Source: Mesorhizobium sp. L-8-3
GTDB lineage: Bacteria > Pseudomonadota > Alphaproteobacteria > Rhizobiales > Rhizobiaceae
Direction of reading: 5' to 3'
Length of the DNA stretch: 64,000 nt
Assembly (NCBI RefSeq): GCF_016756615.1
Contig: NZ_AP023262.1
Coordinates: 372,001-436,000, forward strand
A program made the position numbers and the translations under genes. Each line of letters opens with the position of its first letter. Position 1 is the first letter of the stretch. The notes beneath the pieces were generated by a model. It saw nothing but the letters and a program-made list of their open reading frames with translations, made no database searches and was not told the origin of the DNA. This document shows, piece by piece, positions 19,307 to 27,891 of the stretch.

Positions 19307-21160
19307 TTGTCGCGCCGACCGCTTTTCTTTCAGATCTTGATCCTGTTGCTTTGTCTGGCTCCGACGCCGGGCAAATTCTCCGCAGCCAGAGCCACCGAAG
19401 GAACTGCCAAGCGGATCCTCATCGTCTACGAGAACGAGAGCACCCTTTTCGCCGTGACCGAAGTCTCCCGCGGCCTGCGAGAGGGCCTCGTCGGCGATGC
19501 GCCCACACGGATCGAGCTCTACAGCGAACATCTCGATTCCGTCCGCTTCCCCGGTCCGGGCCATCTGGATCGGCAGGCGCAGTTCCTGGCGGCCAAGTAC
19601 AAGGGGATTCCGCTCGACATCGCATTGGCCGCCGGGCCCGGCGCGCTCCTGTTCATGCTCGAGCACCGCGACGCGATCGCGCCGGGCGCGCCCCTTGTGT
19701 TTGGCGGGATCACCGACGCGACGCTGAAATCGCTCTCGCTGCCGGCCGACATCTGGGGCGTGGTCAGCCGGTTCGACCCGGTCGGAACGATCGATCTGGC
19801 GAGGCGTCTCCAGCCGACGGCGAAGCGCATCGTCGTCATGACCGGCTCGTCCGATTTCGACCGCCAGTGGGAAGCGCGAGCCCGAAACGAACTGACAGGG
19901 AACTATCGCGGACTGAGCGTCGAGTATGTTTCGGGGCTGACGCTGGACGGCTTCAAGGACGTCGCGAACCGACTGCCCGCCGATACGATTCTGCTGATCC
20001 TCACCATACTCCAGGATGCGGCGGGCCGCTCCTTCATCCCCCGCGACGCGGCGGCCGAGATCGCTCCGGCATCGGTTGCGCCGGCCTATGCCGTCTACAG
20101 TTCCTTCATCGGCACCGGCGTGGTGGGTGGCTTCGTGGAAACGTTCGAAGGTATCGGCATCGACATGGCTGACCTTGCCAGCCAGATCATTTCGGGCGCA
20201 CCGCCGGAGCGACGGACCGAAGCATCGACCAGCCGGCCGGTCGTCGACTGGCGGCAATTGGAACGCTGGGGTATCGGTAGCGACCTTCTTCCCGCGGACA
20301 CGCAACTCGAATTCCATGAGCCGCCGGTTTGGGAACGATATCGCTTCGAGATCATAGCGGCTCTTGCAGTCATCGGGCTCCAGGCGGCCACGATCGCCGG
20401 CCTCGTCATCCTTGACCGGCGCCGTCGCATCGCGCAGGAGGAACTCGCCCTGGAACGGCTGGAGCTGGCCCATCTTTCGCGTATCACGCAGCTCGGCCAG
20501 CTCTCGGGAGCCTTCGCCCACGAACTGAACCAGCCGCTCACCTCGATCCTCGCGAATGCCGAAGCAGGAGCCCGGCTGCTGGCCATGAAGCCGCCCGACC
20601 TGAACGAAGTGAAGGATATCCTCGAGGACATCGCCGACGAGGACAGGCGCGCAGCCGGCATCATCACGCAGTTGCGGCAGCTCATGGTGAAAGGAGAGGC
20701 GGCGCTCGAGCGGGTGGATCTCAACAAAGCGGTTGCCGCGACGATGGAACTGGCGAGGAGCGAACTGGTTGCACGCCAGACGCAGGTCGACTTCCGACGG
20801 GAGGAGAAAGAACTGCCCGTCCGCGGCAATCTTGCGCAGCTGCAGCAGATCGTGCTGAACCTGATCCTGAACGCCACCGAAGCCATGCGTCATCTTCCGC
20901 CGGGGGGACGTGAAATCACGATCGAGACGCGGACATTGCCAGGCGGTGCACGTCAGTTGTCGGTTTCCGATCGTGGGCCGGGAATTTCGCCCGAGATGAA
21001 GGATAAGGCCTTCAAGCCTTTCGTGAGCGGTGGAGCGACAGGCATGGGCCTCGGACTGCCCATCTGCCGTTCGATCGCATCGGCGCACGGAGGCACTCTC
21101 GCTTTCGACGACCATGAGGACGCCGGCACTCGGGTGATCCTCACCCTGCCGCCGGTCTAG
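19307..21160 (+). CDS. Sensor histidine kinase with periplasmic ABC-type binding domain
   Basis: A 617-residue sensor starts at a TTG (no in-frame ATG nearby) with a signal/TM segment FFQILILLLCLAP. Residues about 35-330 resemble the ABC substrate-binding (PF04392-like) sensor domain (RILIVYENESTLFAVTEVSRG, APLVFGGITDATLKS). A second TM (IIAALAVIGLQAATIAGLVIL) leads into the kinase: H405 in FAHELNQPLTSI, N box NLILNATEAM, G boxes DRGPGI and GMGLGLPI. It should sense a small periplasmic ligand. The next gene encodes a receiver protein, its likely partner. Confidence 0.9.
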   Translation: MSRRPLFFQILILLLCLAPTPGKFSAARATEGTAKRILIVYENESTLFAVTEVSRGLREGLVGDAPTRIELYSEHLDSVRFPGPGHLDRQAQFLAAKYKGIPLDIALAAGPGALLFMLEHRDAIAPGAPLVFGGITDATLKSLSLPADIWGVVSRFDPVGTIDLARRLQPTAKRIVVMTGSSDFDRQWEARARNELTGNYRGLSVEYVSGLTLDGFKDVANRLPADTILLILTILQDAAGRSFIPRDAAAEIAPASVAPAYAVYSSFIGTGVVGGFVETFEGIGIDMADLASQIISGAPPERRTEASTSRPVVDWRQLERWGIGSDLLPADTQLEFHEPPVWERYRFEIIAALAVIGLQAATIAGLVILDRRRRIAQEELALERLELAHLSRITQLGQLSGAFAHELNQPLTSILANAEAGARLLAMKPPDLNEVKDILEDIADEDRRAAGIITQLRQLMVKGEAALERVDLNKAVAATMELARSELVARQTQVDFRREEKELPVRGNLAQLQQIVLNLILNATEAMRHLPPGGREITIETRTLPGGARQLSVSDRGPGISPEMKDKAFKPFVSGGATGMGLGLPICRSIASAHGGTLAFDDHEDAGTRVILTLPPV

Positions 21161-21289
21161 CAGAACCAACCGGCAAGCCACCGCGCATATGGCGAACAAG
21201 GCAGGAAGCTGGGATGCGCATCGATCCGACGGCCGCATGGGACCCAAGGCCAACTACGACGACCCGCTCGCATGTGGTACAGGATGGGA

Positions 21290-21667
21290 ATGGAACGTGT
21301 TGCATCAGTGGTGGCCATCGTCGACGATGACGACTCGGTTCGTCGTGCACTGCGCCGGCTCGTCACGTCGCTTTCCCACCAGTCGCGCACATTCGCATCG
21401 GGCGAAGAATTCCTCGACGCCTTGTATGAAGCCACGCCCGATTGCGTCTTGCTGGACCTGAACATGCCCGGATTGAAAGGGCTGGACGTCCTGCATCGCC
21501 TCCGGAACGAGGGGCGGCAAGTCCCCGCCATCATCATGACCGGCTTCGACCAGCACGGGATGCGGGAGAGATGCCTTGAAGCGGGCGCGGCCGCCTATCT
21601 GGTCAAGCCGCTCGGGCGGGCGGCCGTGGCGTCGGCGATCGAGGAGGCGACAGCGGCTTCGGAGTGA
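21290..21667 (+). CDS. Receiver-only response regulator
   Basis: The 125-residue protein is a single FixJ-like receiver. The acidic pocket is VVAIVDDDDSVRR, phospho-acceptor D56 is in CVLLDLNMPG, the switch Thr is in IIMTGF, and the Lys is in YLVKPLG. There is no DNA-binding domain. The ATG at 21290 is preferred because AGGATGGGA lies just before it; two earlier in-frame ATGs exist. It follows the histidine kinase. As it cannot bind DNA by itself, it may be a phosphate sink, an intermediate, or a partner for the FixJ-like regulator at 30997. Confidence 0.85.
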   Translation: MERVASVVAIVDDDDSVRRALRRLVTSLSHQSRTFASGEEFLDALYEATPDCVLLDLNMPGLKGLDVLHRLRNEGRQVPAIIMTGFDQHGMRERCLEAGAAAYLVKPLGRAAVASAIEEATAASE

Positions 21668-21687
21668 CCCATTGCCACTCACAGCCC

Positions 21688-21711
21688 GCCGCATTGCCCC
21701 AAGGTCCAACT
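21688..21711 (-). promoter_or_regulatory. Shared 24-bp putative operator, copy C
   Basis: Read on the minus strand the site is AGTTGGACCTTGGGG then CAATGCGGC, 23 of 24 identical to copy A. It is 92 bp upstream of the sulfatase start. TTGACG, a possible -35 box, begins 3 bp downstream at 21715, so a bound activator would touch RNA polymerase there. It lies between a response regulator gene and the sulfatase operon. Confidence 0.65.
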
Positions 21712-21803
21712 TACTTGACGTCATCTTACCTGAATAATCCGCATCGGACCCTTCGCGGGCGTGCGAGGACGCGGCGCCGGCAGGGGTAGATCAGGAGGCA
21801 TCG

Positions 21804-23390
21804 ATGAAACTTGCAGCCTTGACAACCAGGCTCAGCGCCGCGGTGTTTACACTCGGCGCAGCTTACCTTGCCCCGTCCGACCCTGTCGCGGCGCAAGAAC
21901 AGGCTCAGAAACCGAACATTCTGGTGATCTGGGGGGACGATATCGGGACCTGGAACATCAGCCACAACAACCGTGGCGTGATGGGATATCGAACGCCCAA
22001 TATCGACCGGATTGCCGCGGAGGGCGTGTCTTTCACCGACTATTACGGACAGCAGAGCTGCACCGCCGGACGCGCGGCCTTTCTCGGCGGCAACGTGCCG
22101 GTCCGGACCGGCATGACCAAGGTCGGCCTGCCCGGCGCCCCGCAGGGCTGGCAGACAACCGACGTCACCATCGCCACGGTGTTGAAATCGCTCGGCTACG
22201 ACACCGGCCAGTTCGGCAAGAACCACCAGGGCGACCGCGACGAGCATCTTCCGACGAACAACGGCTTCGACGAGTTCTTCGGCAATCTCTACCATCTCAA
22301 CGCCGAGGAAGAGCCGGAGAACCGCGACTATCCCGGCGACATGAAGCTGGCCGACGGCCGTACCTTCCGCGAAGCCTTCGGCCCGCGCGGCGTGCTGCGC
22401 GCGTCTGCCGACGGCAAGATCGAGGATACCGGGCCGCTGACCCGCAAACGAATGGAGACCGTGGACGAGGAGACGCTAGCCGCGGCCGTCGACTTCATGG
22501 ATCGAAAGACCAAGGAAGGCAAGCCCTGGTTCACATGGTGGAATGCTACCCGCATGCACTTCCGCACGCATGTGAAGGAGGACAATGTCGGCATCTCGGG
22601 GCCGAGCGGCAACAACTATCACGACGGCATGGTCGAGCATGACCGGATGGTCGGCCAGCTCCTCGACAAGCTCGACGAACTTGGCGTCGCCGACAACACC
22701 ATCGTCTTCTACTCGACCGACAACGGCCCCCACTACAACACCTGGCCGGATGCCGGCACGACGCCCTTCCGCAGCGAGAAGAACTCGAACTGGGAAGGCG
22801 CCTATCGCGTACCTGCCTTCGTCCGCTGGCCCGGTCATTTCCGCAAGGGTGAAACCGTGAACGGGATCGTCGCCCATGAGGACTGGCTGCCGACCGTCGC
22901 AGCCATCGCCGGCAATCCGAACATCAAGCAGCAATTGGCCGACGGCGTGGAACTCAACGGCCGGACCTACAAGAACTATATCGACGGCTACGACATGACG
23001 GCCTATCTCTCGGGCGAGGCTGAGGAGTCTCCGCGTCACGAGTTCTGGTACGTCAATGACGATGGCCAGATCGTCGCCGCGCGTTATGACGACTGGAAGG
23101 TGGTGTTCCTGGAGAACCGCGGCGAGGCCTTCGGGGTCTGGCGCGAGCCCTTCACGGAACTGCGTGTTCCCCTGCTCTTCAACCTGCGGCGCGACCCGTT
23201 CGAGAAGGCGCAGCACAACGCGAATACCTACAACGACTGGTTCCTCGACCGGGCTTTCGTGCTCGTGCCGATCCAGGCGCTGGCCGCGCGCTTCCTGCAG
23301 ACCATGCAGGACTACCCGCCGAGCCAGGCGCCGGGATCGTTCAACCTCAGCGCCATCGAGGCGAAGATCAAGGCCGGAACCGGCAACTGA
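21804..23390 (+). CDS. Periplasmic type I sulfatase
   Basis: The 528-residue exported hydrolase has a signal peptide (MKLAALTTRLSAAVFTLGAA, cleavage after VAAQ). Metal-binding residues are visible in PNILVIWGDDIG, and the formylglycine site is C86-T-A-G-R. A later FYSTDNGPHYNTWPD supplies the second metal/sulfate-binding Asp-Asn pair. The canonical C-x-P-x-R is here C-x-A-x-R, which is tolerated in some family members. It should hydrolyse a sulfate or phosphate ester after conversion of Cys to formylglycine; no converting enzyme is encoded in the window. It opens an eight-gene operon with operator copy C upstream. Confidence 0.9.
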   Translation: MKLAALTTRLSAAVFTLGAAYLAPSDPVAAQEQAQKPNILVIWGDDIGTWNISHNNRGVMGYRTPNIDRIAAEGVSFTDYYGQQSCTAGRAAFLGGNVPVRTGMTKVGLPGAPQGWQTTDVTIATVLKSLGYDTGQFGKNHQGDRDEHLPTNNGFDEFFGNLYHLNAEEEPENRDYPGDMKLADGRTFREAFGPRGVLRASADGKIEDTGPLTRKRMETVDEETLAAAVDFMDRKTKEGKPWFTWWNATRMHFRTHVKEDNVGISGPSGNNYHDGMVEHDRMVGQLLDKLDELGVADNTIVFYSTDNGPHYNTWPDAGTTPFRSEKNSNWEGAYRVPAFVRWPGHFRKGETVNGIVAHEDWLPTVAAIAGNPNIKQQLADGVELNGRTYKNYIDGYDMTAYLSGEAEESPRHEFWYVNDDGQIVAARYDDWKVVFLENRGEAFGVWREPFTELRVPLLFNLRRDPFEKAQHNANTYNDWFLDRAFVLVPIQALAARFLQTMQDYPPSQAPGSFNLSAIEAKIKAGTGN

Positions 23391-23473
23391 ACCGACAAGG
23401 ACAACGATCGGGACGCCGGGACCGGCGTCCCGATCACTGCCTGCCTTGCAGCCATGTCGATGGGAACCTGAAG

Positions 23474-24463
23474 ATGGCCAAGATATCCGTCACCGCGGCA
23501 TTCGCAACATTGCAAGTTCTGCTGATCGCGCTACCCGCCCTTGCCGACCCGTTGCCCTCCTGGAACGACACCCGGGCCGAAGCCGCGATCATCGAATTCG
23601 TCGAGCGCGTCACCGATCCGGTCTCGGATGATTTCGTGCCTGCCGCCGACCGCATCGCGGTATTCGACAATGACGGCACGCTGTGGAGCGAACAGCCGGC
23701 CTATTTCCAGGCCCTCTACGCACTCGACCGCCTCAAGCAGAAAGCCGAGAAAGACCCGTCCATACTGACTTCGGACACGCTCAAGGCGGCGGCCAAGGGT
23801 GATCTGAAGGGCGCGATGGCCGGAGGTCAGGAAGGGCTGATCGAGATTCTCGACGTTTCCCACTCCGGCATGTCGGTGGGCGATTTCGAGGCCGACGCGC
23901 GTGAGTGGCTGACAACCGCCAAGCGTCCGCAATCCGGGCTTGTATATGCAGACATGACTTATCAGCCGATGCTGGAACTTCTCACCTATCTCAGGGACCA
24001 GGATTTCGCCACTTACATCGTCTCGGGCGGCGGCGTGCATTTCATCCGCGCCGTTTCCGAAGAAGCCTACGGAGTGCCGCCCGGACAGGTGGTCGGCACC
24101 GAGGGCGACACCCGCTACGAGGCGAAGGGCGACAAGCCGACCCTCATGAAGTTCGGCGGCATCTCATTCATCGACGACAAGGCCGGCAAGCCCGTCGGTA
24201 TCGACCGCCATATCGGCAAGCGCCCGATCTTTGCTGCCGGCAATTCGGACGGAGACTTCGAGATGCTCGAATGGACGACGTCAGGGGAAGGCCCGCGCTT
24301 CGGTCTGCTCGTGCATCACACCGACGCCGAGCGCGAATTCGCGTATGACCGCGAAGGTCACGTTGGCGTGCTGAACAAGGGCCTGGACGAGGCCGAGAAG
24401 CGCGGCTGGTTGGTCGTCGACATGGCAAAGGACTGGAACCGGATCTGGTCGGGCAAGCAATGA
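23474..24463 (+). CDS. Exported HAD-family phosphatase
   Basis: A 329-residue protein has a Sec signal (MAKISVTAAFATLQVLLIALPALA) and HAD motifs. Motif I is VFDNDGTLW with the nucleophile Asp, motif II is IVSGGG, Lys is in EAKGDKPTLM, and motif IV is AAGNSDGDFEM. It resembles periplasmic phosphoserine-phosphatase-like hydrolases. It probably acts on a phosphate monoester in the periplasm together with the preceding sulfatase. Its stop overlaps the moxR start (ATGA). Confidence 0.85.
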   Translation: MAKISVTAAFATLQVLLIALPALADPLPSWNDTRAEAAIIEFVERVTDPVSDDFVPAADRIAVFDNDGTLWSEQPAYFQALYALDRLKQKAEKDPSILTSDTLKAAAKGDLKGAMAGGQEGLIEILDVSHSGMSVGDFEADAREWLTTAKRPQSGLVYADMTYQPMLELLTYLRDQDFATYIVSGGGVHFIRAVSEEAYGVPPGQVVGTEGDTRYEAKGDKPTLMKFGGISFIDDKAGKPVGIDRHIGKRPIFAAGNSDGDFEMLEWTTSGEGPRFGLLVHHTDAEREFAYDREGHVGVLNKGLDEAEKRGWLVVDMAKDWNRIWSGKQ

Positions 24464-25449
24464 CACCACGCGAGCAGATCGAGGAACTGCGCACCCGCAT
24501 GGGTGCAGCCATCGTCGGCCAGCGCGCTGTGATCGAACGGCTGCTGATCGGGCTTCTTGCCAATGGCAACCTGCTCGTCGAGGGGTTGCCCGGCCTTGCC
24601 AAGACGCGGGCGATCAAGGCGCTCGCGCACAATCTGGAGGCAAGGTTCAGCCGCATACAGTTCACGCCCGATCTCCTGCCGTCTGATGTGACGGGAACGG
24701 AGGTTTATTACCAGTCGGGTGAAAAGGGCGAATTCCGCTTCGAGCAGGGCCCCATCTTTGCCAATATCGTGCTGGCGGACGAGATCAACCGCGCCCCAGC
24801 CAAGGTGCAGGCCGCGCTTCTGGAAGCCATGGAGGAACGCCAGGTCACGGTATCGGGCAAGACCCATGTGATGGAGCCGCTGTTCATGGTGATGGCGACG
24901 CAGAACCCGATCGAACAGGAGGGCACCTATCCGCTGCCCGAGGCGCAGATGGACCGATTCCTGATGCATGTGCTCATCACCTATCCGCCGGTGGAAGACG
25001 AAGTGGAGGTGATCCGGCTGGTGCGCGGCGAAGAGATTGCCGCGCTGGAGGCGCAGCATGTCAAGGCATCCTCCACCAAACCTTCCGCCGTTCCGCAGGA
25101 CGCCATCTTCGCCGCAAGGCGCGAGATCGGCGCGATCCATGTCTCCGACGCGATCGAGCGCTACATGGCCGATCTGGTGAATGCCACGCGCATCCCCACC
25201 GAATACGGCAAGGACCTGCCGCGATGGATCGAGATCGGCGCCAGCCCCCGCGCTTCGCTGGCGCTCGACAGATGCGGTCGTACCCATGCCTGGCTGGCGG
25301 GCCGCGACTATGTCGATCCCGAGGACGTGCGCGCCATCGCGCCCGACGTGCTCCGGCACCGGCTGGGCCTGACGTTCGAGGCGCAGGGCGAAGGCGTGAC
25401 GCCGGACAAGGTGGTTGGTGAATTGCTGAAGCAAGTCGCATTGACCTGA
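24460..25449 (+). CDS. moxR: MoxR-family AAA+ ATPase
   Basis: This 329-residue chaperone-like ATPase works with VWA-domain proteins. Walker A is GLPGLAKTR, Walker B is IVLADEINRA, and sensor segments are MATQNPIEQEGTYPLPEAQMDRF. MoxR proteins remodel or metal-load partner complexes, and VWA proteins are encoded downstream. It is translationally coupled to the HAD gene and followed by DUF58, as in the classical moxR-bat order. I infer that its clients may be the exported sulfatase/phosphatase or an envelope complex. Confidence 0.93.
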   Translation: MTPREQIEELRTRMGAAIVGQRAVIERLLIGLLANGNLLVEGLPGLAKTRAIKALAHNLEARFSRIQFTPDLLPSDVTGTEVYYQSGEKGEFRFEQGPIFANIVLADEINRAPAKVQAALLEAMEERQVTVSGKTHVMEPLFMVMATQNPIEQEGTYPLPEAQMDRFLMHVLITYPPVEDEVEVIRLVRGEEIAALEAQHVKASSTKPSAVPQDAIFAARREIGAIHVSDAIERYMADLVNATRIPTEYGKDLPRWIEIGASPRASLALDRCGRTHAWLAGRDYVDPEDVRAIAPDVLRHRLGLTFEAQGEGVTPDKVVGELLKQVALT

Positions 25450-25457
25450 GCGAGACC

Positions 25458-26444
25458 ATGCGGGACAGGCCGGCACGAACACGCGCAGGCATCGGGCGCC
25501 CGGCGAGCGCGACCGAGGTCGAGGACACCCGCATCCACGTCGATCTCGCCCATCTCAGGAAGCTGGAGGCACGTGCCCGCCAGATCAGTTTTCTTCCGCG
25601 CCAGCCCGCCCGCAGCGTGCTCAACGGCAGGCATGCCTCGCGGCTGCGCGGACGCGGGCTGAACTTCGAGGAATTGCGCGGCTACCTTCCCGGCGACGAC
25701 ATCCGCGCCATCGACTGGAAGGTGACGGCCCGCACCGGTGAGCCGCACGTGCGGGTCTATACGGAGGAGCGCGACCGTCCGACCCTGATCGTGGTCGATC
25801 AGCGCATGTCGATGTTCTTCGGGTCGGTCCTCAACATGAAGTCCGTGACCGCCGCCGAATGCGCCGCGCTTGCCGCCTTTCGCATCTTCGATCAGGGAGA
25901 CCGGGTGGGAGGGATCGTATTCGGCGATAGCGCGATCGCCGAGATCCGGCCCGGGCGCAGCAGAAAGTCGCTGACCGCCTTCCTGACCGCGCTGAGCGAT
26001 GCCAACGGGCAGCTCGACGCCGACCGGCCGCCGGTGGCGCCGATGTCCATGAATCGCGTCCTGCAATCCGTGGCGCGGATTGCGCCGCGCAACCATCTGG
26101 TGCTCGTGTTCAGCGATTTCGACGAAGTGGACGCGTCGACGCACCGGCTGGTCGCCGGCCTGTCCCGCCGCAACGACCTGGTGCTGGTGCTCGTGTCGGA
26201 TCCCTATGTCGAGGAGATGCCGGCCGGGGTGAAAGTGGTCGTCTCGGACGGAACGCTGCAAGCGGAAATCGACACCGCCGACAAGACGGTGCACCGCCGG
26301 CTGAAGGATATGGCGAAGGGCCGGCTGGCCGAAATCCTCGACTGGCAGAGGCAGCTCGGGGTGCCGGTCCTGCCGCTGACGACGTCAGGCGACAGCGTCG
26401 AGCAGATGCGGCGGCTCATGGGCCTGCCGGGGCGACGGCGATGA
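25458..26444 (+). CDS. DUF58 protein
   Basis: The 328-residue cytoplasmic protein carries the DUF58 signature: LRGRGLNFEELRGYLPGDDI followed by RAIDWKVTARTGEPHVRVY, then a degenerate VWA-like fold (TLIVVDQRMSMFFGS; NHLVLVFSDFDEVD). DUF58 proteins accompany MoxR ATPases and VWA proteins. The MIDAS-like DQRMSMF keeps Asp and Ser residues. It overlaps the next gene by 4 bp. Confidence 0.9.
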   Translation: MRDRPARTRAGIGRPASATEVEDTRIHVDLAHLRKLEARARQISFLPRQPARSVLNGRHASRLRGRGLNFEELRGYLPGDDIRAIDWKVTARTGEPHVRVYTEERDRPTLIVVDQRMSMFFGSVLNMKSVTAAECAALAAFRIFDQGDRVGGIVFGDSAIAEIRPGRSRKSLTAFLTALSDANGQLDADRPPVAPMSMNRVLQSVARIAPRNHLVLVFSDFDEVDASTHRLVAGLSRRNDLVLVLVSDPYVEEMPAGVKVVVSDGTLQAEIDTADKTVHRRLKDMAKGRLAEILDWQRQLGVPVLPLTTSGDSVEQMRRLMGLPGRRR

Positions 26445-26914
26445 ACGACGAGGCCGAACCCGTTACGCTGCTCGATCTGCTCGGCCGGCTGATCGAGGCG
26501 CCGGAGCCGCCGCCGGTCTCGATGATGCCCCAGACCTGGGGCTGGGTCGCGCTGGCACTGATCCTGCTGGCGATCGGCATAATCGTCGCGGCTTACCTGC
26601 GGCGACGCTACCTGGCCAATGCCTATCGTCGGGATGCAGTCAGGGAACTCGAGGCGGCAGGGGACGACCCGGCGGCAATCGCGGAGATCCTCCGGCGCAC
26701 CGCGCTCGCCGCCTATCCGCGGCGCAACGTGGCCGGGCTTGCCGGCGACGGCTGGCTGAGCTTCCTCGACGCTCAGGTGTCCGGACGGGACTTTTTGGAG
26801 GGGCCCGGCCGAGTGGTGGCATCGGCTCCCTACAGAACGATGCCGAAGGAGCCGGCGCTCTACGCGGTCGCCAGAAACTGGATCCTTCGGCACCGTCCGG
26901 AAGGAACGCCATGA
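26441..26914 (+). CDS. DUF4381 membrane protein
   Basis: A 157-residue protein has one TM helix (GWVALALILLAIGIIVAAYL) and a cytoplasmic helical tail with RRTALAAYPRRNVAGLAGDGWLSFLD, which is characteristic of DUF4381. It lies between DUF58 and the first VWA gene with 4-bp overlaps on both sides. It is likely part of the membrane-anchored Bat-like complex; its biochemical role is not known. Confidence 0.85.
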   Translation: MNDEAEPVTLLDLLGRLIEAPEPPPVSMMPQTWGWVALALILLAIGIIVAAYLRRRYLANAYRRDAVRELEAAGDDPAAIAEILRRTALAAYPRRNVAGLAGDGWLSFLDAQVSGRDFLEGPGRVVASAPYRTMPKEPALYAVARNWILRHRPEGTP

Positions 26915-27891
26915 TCACGCTGGCTTTCCCCTGGGCGCTGCTCCTGTTGCCGCTGCCGTTCCTCTGGCTCCTGTTGCCGCCGCATCGCGAGCGCGTGCCG
27001 GCACTGCGCTTTCCCTTCTTCAGGCGGATCGTCGAGACCGCCGGCTCCTGGCCGGGCGAAGGGGCCGTCGTGTTGTCGCGCAGCCGCCTGCAGATGGGGA
27101 CGGCCATCATCATCTGGCCGCTGCTGGTTCTCGCCCTGGCCCGTCCCGAGCGCCTGGGCGAAGCCGTCGAACTCGACAAGTCCGCCAGGGACGTCATCCT
27201 CGCGATCGACATATCGGGATCGATGGACGCCAAGGACTTCGTTGCCCCGGACGGCACCAAGAAGCAACGGCTGGAGGGCGTGCGCGGCGTCGTCGACGAT
27301 TTCATTGCCGGACGCGACGGCGATCGCATGGCCCTGGTCGTGTTCGGTTCAAAGGCCTATGTGCAGGCTCCGCTGACGGAAGACCTGCAGACCATCAGCG
27401 AGTTGCTGAACCAGACGGATGTCGGCATAGCCGGCCCGCACACGGCGCTTGGCGATGCGATCGGCCTGGCGATCCGCACTTTCGAAGCCAGCAACATCGA
27501 CCAGCGTCTCCTGATCCTGCTTTCGGATGGAACGGATACGGCCAGCCGCATGAGCCCGGTGAATGCCGCCGAAATCGCGCGTGACCGGAATATCGAGATC
27601 TATACGATCGGTGTCGGCGATCCGAATGCAGCAGGCGAGAACCGTGTCGATCTCGCGACGCTTCAGGACATTGCACGCCGAACGGGCGGCCAGTATTTTT
27701 TTGCGGAGGATGAGAAGGGCCTGCGGCAGGTGTACGACAGAATCGACCAGCTCGCCCCGCGCAAGGTCGAGACCCTGTCGTACCGGCCGCGGCAGGCTCT
27801 GGCCTACCTGCCACTGGCTGCGGCGACCCTGATCGGAACACTGGCCATCGCCTGGCTGGCCCTTGGCAGCGCACGCAAGGGGCGGGCATGA
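26911..27891 (+). CDS. batA: VWA-domain membrane protein, BatA-like
   Basis: The 326-residue protein has N-terminal TM segments (ALLLLPLPFLWLLLPP and TAIIIWPLLVLALA), a VWA domain and a C-terminal TM (PLAAATLIGTLAIAWLALGSA). The MIDAS is intact: D100-I-S-G-S in LAIDISGSMDAKD, with DGTDTASRM for the later Asp. It should bind a divalent ion and a partner in the periplasm. It is the first of two VWA genes in the operon, consistent with BatA of the Bat (aerotolerance) family. Confidence 0.9.
   Translation: MITLAFPWALLLLPLPFLWLLLPPHRERVPALRFPFFRRIVETAGSWPGEGAVVLSRSRLQMGTAIIIWPLLVLALARPERLGEAVELDKSARDVILAIDISGSMDAKDFVAPDGTKKQRLEGVRGVVDDFIAGRDGDRMALVVFGSKAYVQAPLTEDLQTISELLNQTDVGIAGPHTALGDAIGLAIRTFEASNIDQRLLILLSDGTDTASRMSPVNAAEIARDRNIEIYTIGVGDPNAAGENRVDLATLQDIARRTGGQYFFAEDEKGLRQVYDRIDQLAPRKVETLSYRPRQALAYLPLAAATLIGTLAIAWLALGSARKGRA

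Noticed and set aside
19277..21253. A 658-codon minus-strand open frame opposite the histidine kinase gene
   Set aside because: It exactly mirrors a kinase with all catalytic boxes; its translation is Arg/Gly/Asp-rich without domains, typical of antisense frames in GC-rich DNA.
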